A stretch of DNA of 42,464 bases, taken from contig NZ_QCZK02000012.1 in assembly GCF_003347595.2 (NCBI RefSeq), positions 1-42,464 of the forward strand. The letters are read 5' to 3'. The position numbers and the translations under genes were made by a program. The DNA is from Botryobacter ruber. Its GTDB lineage: Bacteria > Bacteroidota > Bacteroidia > Cytophagales > Hymenobacteraceae. The first letter of the stretch is position 1; each line of letters starts with the position of its first letter. The notes below the pieces were generated by a model, which was given only the letters and a program-made list of their open reading frames with translations, was not told where the DNA came from and made no database searches. Shown here in pieces: positions 15,796-24,875 of this stretch.

Positions 15796-18369
15796 GTGCC
15801 TGATTTTAAAGAACATTTTCCAGATAAGCAGAAGCTGAACATTCCCTGGCTGCTCCGAATGGCCTGGCGCGATACACGCCGTAGCCGCGGCAAGTTATTG
15901 CTTTTTTTATCGTCTATCGTGTTGGGTATTGCGGCACTGGTCGCCATCAATTCTTTCCGGAACAGCCTGCAGCAGGCTATTGACGAAAAGGCACGATCGC
16001 TGATAGGCGCAGACCTGGTCATGGCGATGAACAAGGAACCCGACTCGTTGGCAGCCATGCTGGTAGATTCTGTTTCCAACCTGGGCCGCGTATCCAACGA
16101 AAACCGCCTGCTCTCGATGGTGTATTTTGTCAACAGCAATGCCACCCGCCTGGTGCAGGTACGGGCACTGGAAGGAGATTTTCCTTATTTCGGTACCATC
16201 GAAACAGATCCGGACAATGCCAGCCGCACCTTCCGGCAGGCCAGGCGTGCTTTGGTCGATTACAACCTGATGCTGCAATACGAAGCCAGGCCCGGCGACT
16301 CGATCCGGGTAGGGAACCAGTCTTTTCTGATTGAAGGCGCCCTGCACCGCATACCGGGCCAGACCGCCATGACAGCGGCCATTGCACCCGTTGTATACAT
16401 TCCGCGGCAATACCTGTCGGAGACTGGTCTCATCCAGCGCGGCAGCCGTGTTTCGTATTACTATTACATCGATTTACCGCCCTCCGTACAACCCGACACG
16501 CTGGCAAAGCGACTGGAGCCGCGCATGGAAGAATACGGCATGTTTTACGACACGGTGCAAACCCGCAAGGAAGGGATGGGCAAGGCCTATGACGAGTTAG
16601 CCGGTTTCCTGGCGCTGGTCGGCTTTATTGCGCTGCTGCTGGGGTGTGTGGGCATTGCCAGCGCCGTGCACGTGTACATGCGGGACAAGCTGTCTACCAT
16701 TGGCATATTGCGGTGCCTGGGCATGAGCTCTAAACAGGCTTTCCTGGTGTACCTGTTCCAGGTAACGGGTATGGGATTGGTGGGCGGACTGGCAGGTGCT
16801 GCTATTGGCAGTGTGTTGCAACTGGTGCTGCCCGTGCTGTTCAAGGCGTTTCTGCCGGTGGAGGTCGATGCTTACTTTTCGTTGAGTGCTACGGTACAGG
16901 GAGTGCTGCTGGGGGCGGTGGTTTCGGTGCTGTTCGCGTTGCTGCCACTGCTGACTATCCGGCGGGTGTCGCCGCTCATTACCCTGCGGGCCTCGGTAGA
17001 GCACCTTACCAGCCAGCGGGACCCGCTGCGCTGGGCGGTGTATGCGCTGATTCTGTTTTTCATCCTGCTGTTTTCGCGGTGGCAGATCGGGACGTGGTGG
17101 CAGGCGCTTTACTTTACCGGTGGCGTAATTGCCGCTTTCCTGGTGCTGGCGGCGCTGGCGACGGGACTTTCCTGGACTATCCGTAAATATTTTCCGACGG
17201 GTTGGGGTTATGTGTGGCGGCAGGGGCTGGCGAACCTGTACCGGCCCAACAACCAGACGCTGTTGCTCACTGTGTCCATCGGGTTGGGTACGGCCCTCAT
17301 CGGCACCTTGTTCATGGTGCAGCGCACGCTCTTAAGTGAAGTTTCCATTGCCGGCACCAAAGACCAGCCCAACCTGGTGCTGTTCGACATCCAGAATGCA
17401 CAGCGCGAAAAGGTGGCAGCGCTCACCCGGCAGGAAGGCTTACCCATCCTGTACTTCGACCCGATCGTGACCATGCGCCTGGAGCAGGTAAAGCAGTACA
17501 CGCTGAACGATGTGCGGAAAGACACGACCCTTGAAATTTCTCCACGCTCCTTTACCCGCGAGTACCGCGTCACCTACCGCGACCACTTAAACGACGCTGA
17601 AAAAACACTGGAAGGCACCTGGACCGAAAACCAGGCCGAAAACCAGGAGCTGGTGCCCGTATCGCTGGAGGAACGGATGGCAGAGCGGCTGAAAGTTGGC
17701 TTGGGCGATACACTGATTTTTAATGTACAGGGAGCGCCCATTACGACCCGTGTCGCGCACCTGCGGAAGGTGGACTGGAACCGGGTGCAGAGCAATTTCC
17801 TGGTGGTTTTCCCGGAAGGGGTACTGGAAGATGCGCCGCAGTTTCATGTGCTGATGTCGAGGAGCGAGAACGAGCAGCAGTCGGCGCGGTTTCAGCGGAA
17901 GGTGGTGGAGCAGTTTCCGAACGTTTCGGCCATCGGCCTGGACCTGATCCTGCGAACGCTGGAAGAGGTCGTGAGCCAGATCTCCTTCGTGATTCAGTTT
18001 ATGGCCTTGTTCAGCATTTTTACCGGCTTGCTGGTGCTGGTCGGTTCAGTTAATGTCAGCAAGTTTCAGCGGGTGCAGGAAAGCGTGCTGCTGCGGACCC
18101 TGGGAGCCAGCAAACAGCAGATCTTTTCCATTTCTGCGCTGGAATACCTGCTGCTGGGCATACTGGCGGCAGCTACGGGCTGCGTAATTGCTTTTGGCGC
18201 TGCCTGGGCGCTGGCAGTGTTTAGTTTCGAGGTGGAGTTTGTGCCCGTGGTATGGCCGCTGCTGGTCATTTTTGTGATAGTAGCCCTTTTAACGCTCACA
18301 GTTGGCCTGCTCAATAGTCGCGGTGTGCTGAACCGTCCGCCATTGGAGGTGCTGCGCAGCGAGGCGTAA
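15796..18369 (+). CDS. ybbP: ABC transporter permease, YbbP type (double FtsX)
   Basis: An 857-residue inner-membrane permease, GTG start. One membrane segment lies near residues 30-48 (LLFLSSIVLGIAALVAI), with a periplasmic MacB-like domain after it. The first FtsX domain is at about 270-390 (RDKLSTIGILRCLGMSSKQAF). A second half follows with its own periplasmic domain and a C-terminal FtsX domain (~735-850, ESVLLRTLGASKQQIFSI). This duplicated layout is that of YbbP. With YbbA it should form a two-ATPase, one- or two-permease complex. It lies opposite the TesA-like esterase. Confidence 0.9.
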   Translation: MPDFKEHFPDKQKLNIPWLLRMAWRDTRRSRGKLLLFLSSIVLGIAALVAINSFRNSLQQAIDEKARSLIGADLVMAMNKEPDSLAAMLVDSVSNLGRVSNENRLLSMVYFVNSNATRLVQVRALEGDFPYFGTIETDPDNASRTFRQARRALVDYNLMLQYEARPGDSIRVGNQSFLIEGALHRIPGQTAMTAAIAPVVYIPRQYLSETGLIQRGSRVSYYYYIDLPPSVQPDTLAKRLEPRMEEYGMFYDTVQTRKEGMGKAYDELAGFLALVGFIALLLGCVGIASAVHVYMRDKLSTIGILRCLGMSSKQAFLVYLFQVTGMGLVGGLAGAAIGSVLQLVLPVLFKAFLPVEVDAYFSLSATVQGVLLGAVVSVLFALLPLLTIRRVSPLITLRASVEHLTSQRDPLRWAVYALILFFILLFSRWQIGTWWQALYFTGGVIAAFLVLAALATGLSWTIRKYFPTGWGYVWRQGLANLYRPNNQTLLLTVSIGLGTALIGTLFMVQRTLLSEVSIAGTKDQPNLVLFDIQNAQREKVAALTRQEGLPILYFDPIVTMRLEQVKQYTLNDVRKDTTLEISPRSFTREYRVTYRDHLNDAEKTLEGTWTENQAENQELVPVSLEERMAERLKVGLGDTLIFNVQGAPITTRVAHLRKVDWNRVQSNFLVVFPEGVLEDAPQFHVLMSRSENEQQSARFQRKVVEQFPNVSAIGLDLILRTLEEVVSQISFVIQFMALFSIFTGLLVLVGSVNVSKFQRVQESVLLRTLGASKQQIFSISALEYLLLGILAAATGCVIAFGAAWALAVFSFEVEFVPVVWPLLVIFVIVALLTLTVGLLNSRGVLNRPPLEVLRSEA

Positions 18370-18692
18370 AAAAAACAGGGCCTGCACCATGTCGTAATAA
18401 CACCCGGTTACCAGATAAGTTATAAATTATTTGTTTTTTAATTATATATAGAAAGGCTACATGAGCAGTGAGAGATAACAATATTAAAAAAAGTAGTCAA
18501 CAGGCTATATTCTACTGAAAATCAGTTTTATAAATTTAATTTAACAAGAAACCTAAAATTGTATTCATTTTGCTAAATTTGTGTTTATCTGCCAGTTGGA
18601 GAATTAACGCTAGTGTTTTGCCAGGCTGAAACCACGGGTACAGCTGCAAAAATTTCCTGCTGCTTTGCTGTACTTATGTTTGTTGCTGATTG
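18370..18692. other. AT-rich intergenic region upstream of the histidine kinase
   Basis: No gene or RNA is seen. A TAAATTTG box at 18574-18581 is the only promoter-like element. Confidence 0.5.
18574..18581 (+). promoter_or_regulatory. Possible -7 box (TAAATTTG) for the histidine kinase
   Basis: Exact TAnnTTTG match, but the nearest TTG upstream is only 12 bases away rather than 19. It would give a leader of about 105 bases. Confidence 0.35.
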
Positions 18693-20678
18693 ATGAAGAT
18701 AATTTTATTGCTGCTGCTATTTTTTTCAGGTACCCTGCAGGCGAAGGATAAGCTTGCAGATAGTTTGCTGGCAGAGCTTCCGAAAGCCAAAACCGACTCC
18801 GCACGTGTTATGCTAAACTACAAGCTTGGCAAGCACTATATCCTGTTCGATGCCAAAAAAGCCAGGTTCTATGGACACACTGCTGAGAAACTGGCTGAGT
18901 CAGTGGGGTTTGTGCAGGGAAGAGCCAAAGCCCTGAACCTGCTGGGAAATTCGCACCTGGTTATGGGGGAGTATGACGAGGCCATGCGTTGCCATTATAG
19001 CGCCCTGAAATTAAGTGAGCAGGTTCAAGATACCTCCAGCCTGATTGCTTCCTACATAAACCTGGGCATCGTCTATTACAAAATAAATGATGCGGACAGA
19101 GCCATAAAAAACTATCACCGGGCCTCGCAGTTGGCTAAAAAAGTAAACGACCAGCTGGGCTTAAGCAAAGTTTACAACAACATCGGCAATGTATACGAAG
19201 AGAAAGGAAAGTACCGGCAGGCCCTGAGCTTTTTCAGCCGTGCAGCTGTGTTGCAGGAGCAGATTGGAAACAAAAACAGCCTGGCCATCAGCCTGCATAA
19301 CATAGGGAATGTACATTTGTTGCTGGGACAACCCGAAAAAGGATTGCCTTATTTATTCAGATCTGTCCGCTTAAATGAAGAAATACATAACGACATGATC
19401 AGGATGACTTCGCTGGGAAAAATAGCTGAAATTTACCAGGCAATCGGTAAACAGGAGGAAGCCCTGAAATACGCGCAGCAAAGCTTTGACATGGCGGTTA
19501 AAGTAGAGTCAAGTAAAAAAATAGCAGAAGCTTCGCGGTTGTTACATGCTGTATACGCTTCCATGCAGTCGTATGAGCAGGCCTATAAATACCTTTCTGT
19601 TTTTACGGAGCATAACAGGTTGCTGAATACCGAAAGCCGGACGAGGATTGAGTCTGAATTAACGGCAAAATACGAAACGGAGCAGAAGGAGCTTGAAAAC
19701 CAGCACCTGAAAAAAGATAGGGCAAATCAGGCTGCCGAAATACGGCACCAGCAAGTAACGCTTGCGCTGGCTGCTGTCGTGATTTTATTGATGCTGGTGC
19801 TGCTTGTGGTGCTGTACCTGAACAGGCGGCGCGTTAAAACAGCCTATGTAAACATGCAGGAGGCACATCACCTGATGCAGGTCCAGCAAAGTGAAATTAT
19901 CAAGCAGAAAAACGAGATATCGCTGCAGTCGGCGGTGCTGCGTGAGCAAAATAAAAAGCTGGAAAACCACAGCCTGTTCAAAGACAAGGTATTGTCCATT
20001 ATCTCCCATGACCTGAGAGGCCCCTTTGGTTCCATTAAAGCTATTCTGGATCTTTCGCAACGTAATGCCTTGTCGGAGAGTGATGTACAGCATATTTTCG
20101 GGTTGCTGAGTAAAAATATGGCTGTTGTGGTGGGGATGCTGGACAATGTGCTCGTTTGGGCCAAAGCACAACTCGAAGAGTCAGGAGTGGAGATAGAGGC
20201 AGTTCAGCTGCATCAGCTGGCTGAAGAAAATATACAGTTGGCGGGGTTTCATGCAGAGAAAAAAAATATAACGTTCCGGAATGCGATTGCGGCAGATGCT
20301 GTTGCTCTGGCAGATAAAGAAAGGCTCAACTTTGTGCTGCGAAACCTGCTGATGAATGCCATAAAATTTTCTTATCCGGGCGGGGAAATCGTAATACAGG
20401 CCATTGACCAGGATGAAAAAACGGTTGTTATGGTCAGTGATAAAGGAAAAGGAATTTCGGCTGCAAATCTGGCCCGCTTGTTTACAGGTGGACGCTTTAC
20501 TACGCCGGGTACTTCCGGCGAGAGAGGCACCGGCCTGGGCTTAAAGCTTTGCAGGGAGCTTGTCGAAAATTTCAACGGCACCTTAAGTGTCGCGAGTAAA
20601 GAGGGGGCAGGCAGTACTTTTTCTGTTGCTATGCCCAAAGCAGCTCTGGCGGCGCCTGTACCGCAGGCCCTTGCGTAG
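18693..20678 (+). CDS. TPR-containing sensor histidine kinase
   Basis: About 661 residues from the ATG at 18693; a TTG one codon earlier is less likely. A signal peptide (IILLLLLFFSGTLQA) precedes about six tetratricopeptide repeats (~35-310, e.g. YNNIGNVYEEKGKYRQALSF). A coiled stretch, one membrane segment (~357-376, LALAAVVILLMLVLLVVLYL) and a cytoplasmic kinase follow. The phosphoacceptor His439 is in IISHDLRGPFGSIK, the N box is LRNLLMNAIKF, and the G boxes are DKGKGISAANL and GTGLGLKL. The repeat domain is thus periplasmic. No response regulator is adjacent. The last residues (AALAAPVPQALA) are low-complexity, beside two repeat copies. Confidence 0.92.
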   Translation: MKIILLLLLFFSGTLQAKDKLADSLLAELPKAKTDSARVMLNYKLGKHYILFDAKKARFYGHTAEKLAESVGFVQGRAKALNLLGNSHLVMGEYDEAMRCHYSALKLSEQVQDTSSLIASYINLGIVYYKINDADRAIKNYHRASQLAKKVNDQLGLSKVYNNIGNVYEEKGKYRQALSFFSRAAVLQEQIGNKNSLAISLHNIGNVHLLLGQPEKGLPYLFRSVRLNEEIHNDMIRMTSLGKIAEIYQAIGKQEEALKYAQQSFDMAVKVESSKKIAEASRLLHAVYASMQSYEQAYKYLSVFTEHNRLLNTESRTRIESELTAKYETEQKELENQHLKKDRANQAAEIRHQQVTLALAAVVILLMLVLLVVLYLNRRRVKTAYVNMQEAHHLMQVQQSEIIKQKNEISLQSAVLREQNKKLENHSLFKDKVLSIISHDLRGPFGSIKAILDLSQRNALSESDVQHIFGLLSKNMAVVVGMLDNVLVWAKAQLEESGVEIEAVQLHQLAEENIQLAGFHAEKKNITFRNAIAADAVALADKERLNFVLRNLLMNAIKFSYPGGEIVIQAIDQDEKTVVMVSDKGKGISAANLARLFTGGRFTTPGTSGERGTGLGLKLCRELVENFNGTLSVASKEGAGSTFSVAMPKAALAAPVPQALA

Positions 20679-20704
20679 TTTTTCTGCAGTTGCACGCATA
20701 AGCA

Positions 20705-20735
20705 GGAGCAAAGGCTGTGGTGGCCGGTGCAGCAG
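20705..20735 (-). repeat. Dispersed ~30-bp repeat, copy F
   Basis: GGAGCAAAGGCTGTGGTGGC followed by CGGTGCAGCAG. It is inverted relative to copy G 55 bases away (25 of 31 bases complementary), so the pair can form a long stem. Confidence 0.75.
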
Positions 20736-20790
20736 CGTTTTACAGCCTGAAAAGGTAGGCGTTTATTCCTGCAGCGCGCTTGTTGCCATT

Positions 20791-20821
20791 CTGCTGCAGC
20801 TGTCACCACAGCCTCTGTTGC
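20791..20821 (+). repeat. Dispersed ~30-bp repeat, copy G
   Basis: CTGCTGCAGCTGTCACCACA followed by GCCTCTGTTGC, the partner of inverted copy F. Both lie between convergent genes. Confidence 0.7.
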
Positions 20822-20868
20822 GCTTCAGGTTTTGTTTTGGGCTGGTACAGGCCGGCATAAAATAAAAA

Positions 20869-20892
20869 AAGGGACCTTGTGAAAGATCCCTT
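20869..20892. terminator. Hairpin between convergent genes
   Basis: AAGGGA...CTT pairs with AAG...TCCCTT around a four-base loop with one mismatch. An A run precedes it, so on the minus strand it ends in a T run for the CoA-binding gene; on the plus strand it closes the kinase unit. Confidence 0.6.
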
Positions 20893-20994
20893 CTTCAAAG
20901 CATAGACAACAATGCCATCTGCTTAATGTTTTATATTGTCTTTAACGCCCCCTAAACAGGAAGGTTACAGCTATTGCGAAAAAAATAAAAAAAT

Positions 20995-21357
20995 TTAATA
21001 GCTGTTTGTGGCGAGCATGATCAGGGTGCAGTGATGAAGCGTTTCGATGTTCGCGGCTTCGGCCATCCGTTCGAGTTCGTAGTTTTCGGTACCCGGGTTA
21101 AAGATGATCCGCTTTGGCTTGAGCGAAATAATGTAATCGTACCACGAAGGCTGGTTCTGCGGACCAACATACAGCGTGACGGTGTCTATATTTTCGATGG
21201 GTTGCGCCTTGTCCGTAATAATCTGTTTTCCGCCAACCTCCCCTTTGCGAATGCCTACCGGCACCACCTCATGCCCGTGTTGCTGCAGTTTGTGAACGGC
21301 TTTATAGGCAAAGCGGCTGGGGTTGTCGGTAGCGCCTAATACCAGTGTCTTTTTCAT
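20995..21357 (-). CDS. CoA-binding (Rossmann) domain protein
   Basis: About 120 residues from the ATG at 21357 (MKKTLVLGATDNPSRFAYKA); the frame extends seven residues further upstream. It is a single CoA_binding_2-type domain: a nucleotide loop GATDNPSR, VVPVGIRKGEVGGKQI, TVTLYVGPQNQPSWYDYI, and IIFNPGTENYELERMA near the end. Such small stand-alone proteins bind CoA or a related nucleotide; their role is unknown. It lies 100 bases downstream of the COG2509 flavoprotein on the same strand and may be cotranscribed. Confidence 0.85.
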   Translation of the reverse strand: MKKTLVLGATDNPSRFAYKAVHKLQQHGHEVVPVGIRKGEVGGKQIITDKAQPIENIDTVTLYVGPQNQPSWYDYIISLKPKRIIFNPGTENYELERMAEAANIETLHHCTLIMLATNSY

Positions 21358-21456
21358 ATCTACAATATTTTGAATCAAAACATAGTCTTAGGTATTAAAC
21401 TCCGATTTATTGGATAGGTTGTAAAAATCATATCCGGGTTGTTGCAACACCAATGT

Positions 21457-23034
21457 CTACACCACCCGAAACACCTTTGCCGCAATCATTTCGGCGCAAC
21501 GTTCGCCATCCATGGCAGCCGAAACAATCCCGCCGGCATACCCGGCACCTTCCCCGCAGGGATACAGGTTCTTTACCTGCACATGCTCCAGCGTCTCCCT
21601 GTCGCGTGGGATGCGGACAGGAGAGGAGGTCCGGCTTTCCACCCCGATGATCTGGGCGTTGTTGCTCAGGTAGCCGCGCATTTTGCTGCCAAAAGCTTTA
21701 AAGCCTTCGCGCAGGCGGTAAGCCATGTCCGGTGAAAAAAGCGTATTCATGTCCACGGGTGTCAGGCCGGGCTGGTAAGAGGTTTCTAAAAGCGTGCCGC
21801 CTGTTTTTCGGTTTACAAAATCGGCCAGCAATTGGGCCGGGGCCTTCTGCGTTCCGCCTGCCATTTCGCAGGCCTTCTGCTCCAGTGCCTGCTGCATCCG
21901 TAGCCCGGCCAGTACACCATGCGTTTCCAGGTCCATGTCTTCCAGCTCAATGGCTACTACAATGCCGGAATTGGCAAAGCGCGAATCGCGGCGACTCGGC
22001 GACATGCCGTTTACCACCACCTCGCCGGGCGCTGTAGCAGACGGCACAATAAAGCCGCCCGGACACATGCAGAACGAAAACACGCCGCGCTGCCTGTTGT
22101 TGTACACCGTCTGTTGTACCAGCGAATAAGACGAGGCCGGTAAATAGCAGCCCCGGTCTTCGCACTTGTACTGGATGCTGTCGATCAGGCGCTGCTGGTG
22201 CTCTACCCGCACGCCCATGGCAAAAGGCTTGGCCTCGATCGTGATGTCTTTCTGGTGCAGCAACTCAAAAATATCGCGGGCGCTGTGGCCAGTTGCCAGG
22301 ATAACGGCTTCGCCGGTATGTTCCTGCCCGTCCTGCGTCACCACGCCCTTCATCTCGCCCTGCTCCAGGATAAAGTCCGTTACCCGCTGGTTAAAAAGTA
22401 CCGCGCCACCGGCAGCATTTATAGCTTCTCGAATGTTGGCGATAATAACAGGAAGTTTGTTTGTGCCGATGTGCGGATGCGCATCAAAGAGAATGTCGGG
22501 GGTGGCGCCATGCTGCACCAGTGCCTGCAGGACGCGCTGCACATCGCCCCGTTTTTTGGATCGGGTATAGAGCTTGCCATCGGAGTAGGTACCGGCGCCG
22601 CCTTCCCCGAAACAGTAATTGGAGTCGGGGTTTACTACGTGTTCTTTGTTGATGGCAGCCAGGTCGCGGCGGCGGGTGCGGACATCCTTTCCGCGCTCCA
22701 GCACCACGGGCTTCAGGCCTAATTCAATGCAGCGCAAGGCAGCAAAAAGACCGGCAGGACCGGCGCCCACAATAACTACTTTCTTTGCACGGCTTACATC
22801 CGGGTAGGTAAATGGCGTGCCCAGTACATCGGCAGGAGGCTGTTCCAGGTAAACATCAGCGCGCACCCGTAGCTGTACCTCGCGCCCACGCGCATCGATG
22901 GAACGTTTCAGGCGGTGTATAAAAGCCACCTCTTCGGGCTTTACTTTTGCCTGCCGTATCAGCTCCCGTTCCAGCAGCTCATTGTCATACGCCACCTCCG
23001 GCGATAACACTACTTCAATTTCTTTCTTCTTCAT
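21457..23034 (-). CDS. FAD-dependent dehydrogenase of the COG2509 family
   Basis: A 525-residue flavoprotein. An N-terminal ferredoxin-like region (~1-75) precedes the dinucleotide-binding motif VVIVGAGPAGLFAALR (~86-101) and the closing ERG. SNYCFGEGGAGTYSDGKLYTR is characteristic of this group (written here as its full short motif in two parts: CFGEGGAGTYSDG, KLYTR). VILATGHSARDIFELL and GEGAGYAGGIVSAAMDGERCAE complete the FAD fold. The C-terminus resembles the HI0933/BaiN superfamily. Substrate and partner are unknown. Upstream is a long octamer array. Confidence 0.85.
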   Translation of the reverse strand: MKKKEIEVVLSPEVAYDNELLERELIRQAKVKPEEVAFIHRLKRSIDARGREVQLRVRADVYLEQPPADVLGTPFTYPDVSRAKKVVIVGAGPAGLFAALRCIELGLKPVVLERGKDVRTRRRDLAAINKEHVVNPDSNYCFGEGGAGTYSDGKLYTRSKKRGDVQRVLQALVQHGATPDILFDAHPHIGTNKLPVIIANIREAINAAGGAVLFNQRVTDFILEQGEMKGVVTQDGQEHTGEAVILATGHSARDIFELLHQKDITIEAKPFAMGVRVEHQQRLIDSIQYKCEDRGCYLPASSYSLVQQTVYNNRQRGVFSFCMCPGGFIVPSATAPGEVVVNGMSPSRRDSRFANSGIVVAIELEDMDLETHGVLAGLRMQQALEQKACEMAGGTQKAPAQLLADFVNRKTGGTLLETSYQPGLTPVDMNTLFSPDMAYRLREGFKAFGSKMRGYLSNNAQIIGVESRTSSPVRIPRDRETLEHVQVKNLYPCGEGAGYAGGIVSAAMDGERCAEMIAAKVFRVV

Positions 23035-23071
23035 TACTAGCAGGTAAGGTAGTTAACCTTAAACTTTAAAT

Positions 23072-23159
23072 TAATGTACTGATGTGTTAATGTGTTAATG
23101 GGTTAATGGGTTAATTGATTAATGTGCTAATGGGGTGATGTGTTAATGTGCTAATGATT
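23072..23159 (+). repeat. Degenerate octamer array (TAATGTGY), eleven units
   Basis: Eleven successive eight-base units with no phase slip, including TAATGTGT, TAATGGGT twice, TAATTGAT, TAATGTGC twice and TGATGTGT twice. It lies 38 bases upstream of the COG2509 gene. Confidence 0.8.
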
Positions 23160-23414
23160 CATTAGTTTTATATGCAGCTTAGAACCAGAACACCGACAGT
23201 TCCATTAGAATTCATTTTCAAGCACCAGTAAGTTTTCCATCCACCGTCTTTCACAGCTTTTATGGACACATGAGCAAATTATACCAAATAGTAAAAAGAA
23301 CCTTACATTACGAATAGGCTTTTAGCAGATGTTTCTGCAGCTCGCCCACAAGATCCCCTGCGGGGATGACAAAGGAGGAATAGTTTTATGGAACTGAGTA
23401 CATACTATCTGGTA
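23160..23414. other. Intergenic spacer between two inverted octamer arrays
   Basis: No coding frame or RNA is recognised. CTGCAGCTCGCCCAC near 23335 is at best a decayed piece of the 30-bp repeat. Confidence 0.4.
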
Positions 23415-23449
23415 TTAACACATCAGCACATTAAAAAATTAGCACAATA
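23415..23449 (-). repeat. Degenerate octamer array (TAATGTGY), about four units
   Basis: On the minus strand it reads TAATTTTT, TAATGTGC, TGATGTGT, TAATACCA after a partial unit. It touches the stop of the tryptophan dioxygenase gene and is inverted relative to the array at 23072. Confidence 0.6.
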
Positions 23450-24415
23450 TTAAACATCTCCATTCAGGATTTTTTCAACCCAGCCTTTGCCCCATTCTTC
23501 CAGTTCCTGTTCGCTCCAGAGCTCGGGGTAGAAAATGCGTTTCTGAAACTTTGGAGGAAGGTATTTTTGCCAGTTGGTGCCTCCTGTAGCGGCTATCACT
23601 TCGGGGTCGCGCTGCAGGTAACGCACAGCCGATTTGTAGTGCATCAGCGGCCAGTTTACGTTTACGTTGCTGTCGAGCTCGCGCATCAGGCGCAGGAGGC
23701 GCGGGTTCTGCTGGTCTTCGGGCGAAAGCTTTTGATAAACAGCCCATACATTTTTATGCTCGTAGTTCTTTGCAAACAGGATCAGCTGGTCGGTATATTT
23801 TTCCTCGAAACGGATAAGCGTCAGCGTCTTGGAACCGGACGAAACTTCGGTAGCGCCTTCTTTCCAGTAGATGCAGCCGATCAGGTCTTCGTGCGTCACG
23901 TGCTGCCCCAGCGCCAGCCGTTTTTCTTTATTGGTCAGGTTGCGCAGGTCCGTTGAGGCAATTTCGATCATGCGGTACTGCACCGACTGGAAACCGCTGG
24001 CCGGCATGAGCGCCATCCTGAACTGCAGGAACTGCTTCTGGTCCATGCCGTCCACCATCACATCAAACGAATCGATCAGGTTGTCGAAATACCGGTTAAT
24101 GCGCTTCAGGCGTTTCATGAGCATCTCAACCGTAAGCGCCTTGTCGTCACCTATTTGCCGGTACTCTTCCAGGCAAAGCTTGAAGTACAGCTCCGTTATC
24201 TGGTGGTACATGATAAAAATCTTCTCGTCCGGTATGGTGGTACGCGGTACCTGCAGGCTGAGCAGCGTATCGAGATGAATGTAATCCCAGTAGTTAAGAA
24301 AATCGGTATGGTACAACCCTTCCAGGTAGGAGGCAAGGTCCTGGCCAAGTGGCACATACTTTTCCTGCAAACGCTTTAACTGCTCGAGCACTTCAGGATG
24401 ATTAGCGGGCTCCAT
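23450..24415 (-). CDS. kynA: Tryptophan 2,3-dioxygenase family protein
   Basis: A 321-residue heme enzyme that opens the indole ring of tryptophan to N-formylkynurenine, the first step of the kynurenine route. Diagnostic features are YWDYIHLDTLLSLQ (42-55), FIMYHQITELYFKL (67-80, with His71 at the substrate site), FRMALMPASGFQS (132-144, with Arg133), the proximal heme ligand candidate His259 in WPLMHYKSAV, and ATGGTNWQKYL (276-286). The length is slightly above that of the short bacterial enzymes. No other kynurenine genes are visible in the window, so the gene acts as a stand-alone unit here. Confidence 0.9.
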   Translation of the reverse strand: MEPANHPEVLEQLKRLQEKYVPLGQDLASYLEGLYHTDFLNYWDYIHLDTLLSLQVPRTTIPDEKIFIMYHQITELYFKLCLEEYRQIGDDKALTVEMLMKRLKRINRYFDNLIDSFDVMVDGMDQKQFLQFRMALMPASGFQSVQYRMIEIASTDLRNLTNKEKRLALGQHVTHEDLIGCIYWKEGATEVSSGSKTLTLIRFEEKYTDQLILFAKNYEHKNVWAVYQKLSPEDQQNPRLLRLMRELDSNVNVNWPLMHYKSAVRYLQRDPEVIAATGGTNWQKYLPPKFQKRIFYPELWSEQELEEWGKGWVEKILNGDV

Positions 24416-24875
24416 AAACTTTAATTTTTGGTAAGTAGCTGCAAAAAACAGCGCAAAGTACTTAATTCTGTTGCTTTCTGAAATACACCGACCGAATATG
24501 CTTCACCTTTTAGGGTTGTTTTTTAGTTTTTCCTGAAAAAAAAGAGCTTGTATGCCCACTTTTCAGGAGGTAGGAGCACCACAAACAAGACTTGTGAGGC
24601 TGGTTAACCTGTTAAAGCGGAACGTGAAAAGCGTTGGTCGATAGAATGATGGCGTTGGTCTAGAAAAAATGTGCTGCACCTTCTCTTACCGCAATTACTG
24701 CCGGTAATTTGTTAAATTTGATTTTTAAGATATTTTCCGGTTACTTCGGTAGCGAGGGCTGATCTGAGGGGCAGCGGGAAGAAATAAGGTAGAGCATCTG
24801 CGAAGTACAGAAACTGTTTTAGGACGGTATGTAGCCGTTTCTAAAACGAAGTACTAGCGCGTATCCCTGTAAACT
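24416..24875. other. Control region upstream of the efflux operon
   Basis: A 460-base divergent gap between kynA and the TolC gene. It holds the direct repeat described separately and a TAAATTTG box at 24713-24720 without a matching -33 element. I see no gene. Confidence 0.45.
24631..24665 (+). promoter_or_regulatory. Direct repeat GCGTTGGTC, possible regulator site
   Basis: GCGTTGGTC occurs at 24631-24639 and 24652-24660, exactly 21 bases apart (two helical turns). Each is followed by TAGAA, after two extra bases in the first copy. The site lies about 50 bases upstream of the TAAATTTG box and 210 bases before the TolC gene. Confidence 0.45.

Noticed and set aside
23035..23449. CRISPR array considered because of repeated units
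   Set aside because: Units are 8 bp, degenerate and contiguous, with no unique spacers; no cas genes are in the window.
24670..24710. Repeat copy suspected from GTGCTGCACC
   Set aside because: The match stops after ten bases and lacks the TGCCACCAC core.
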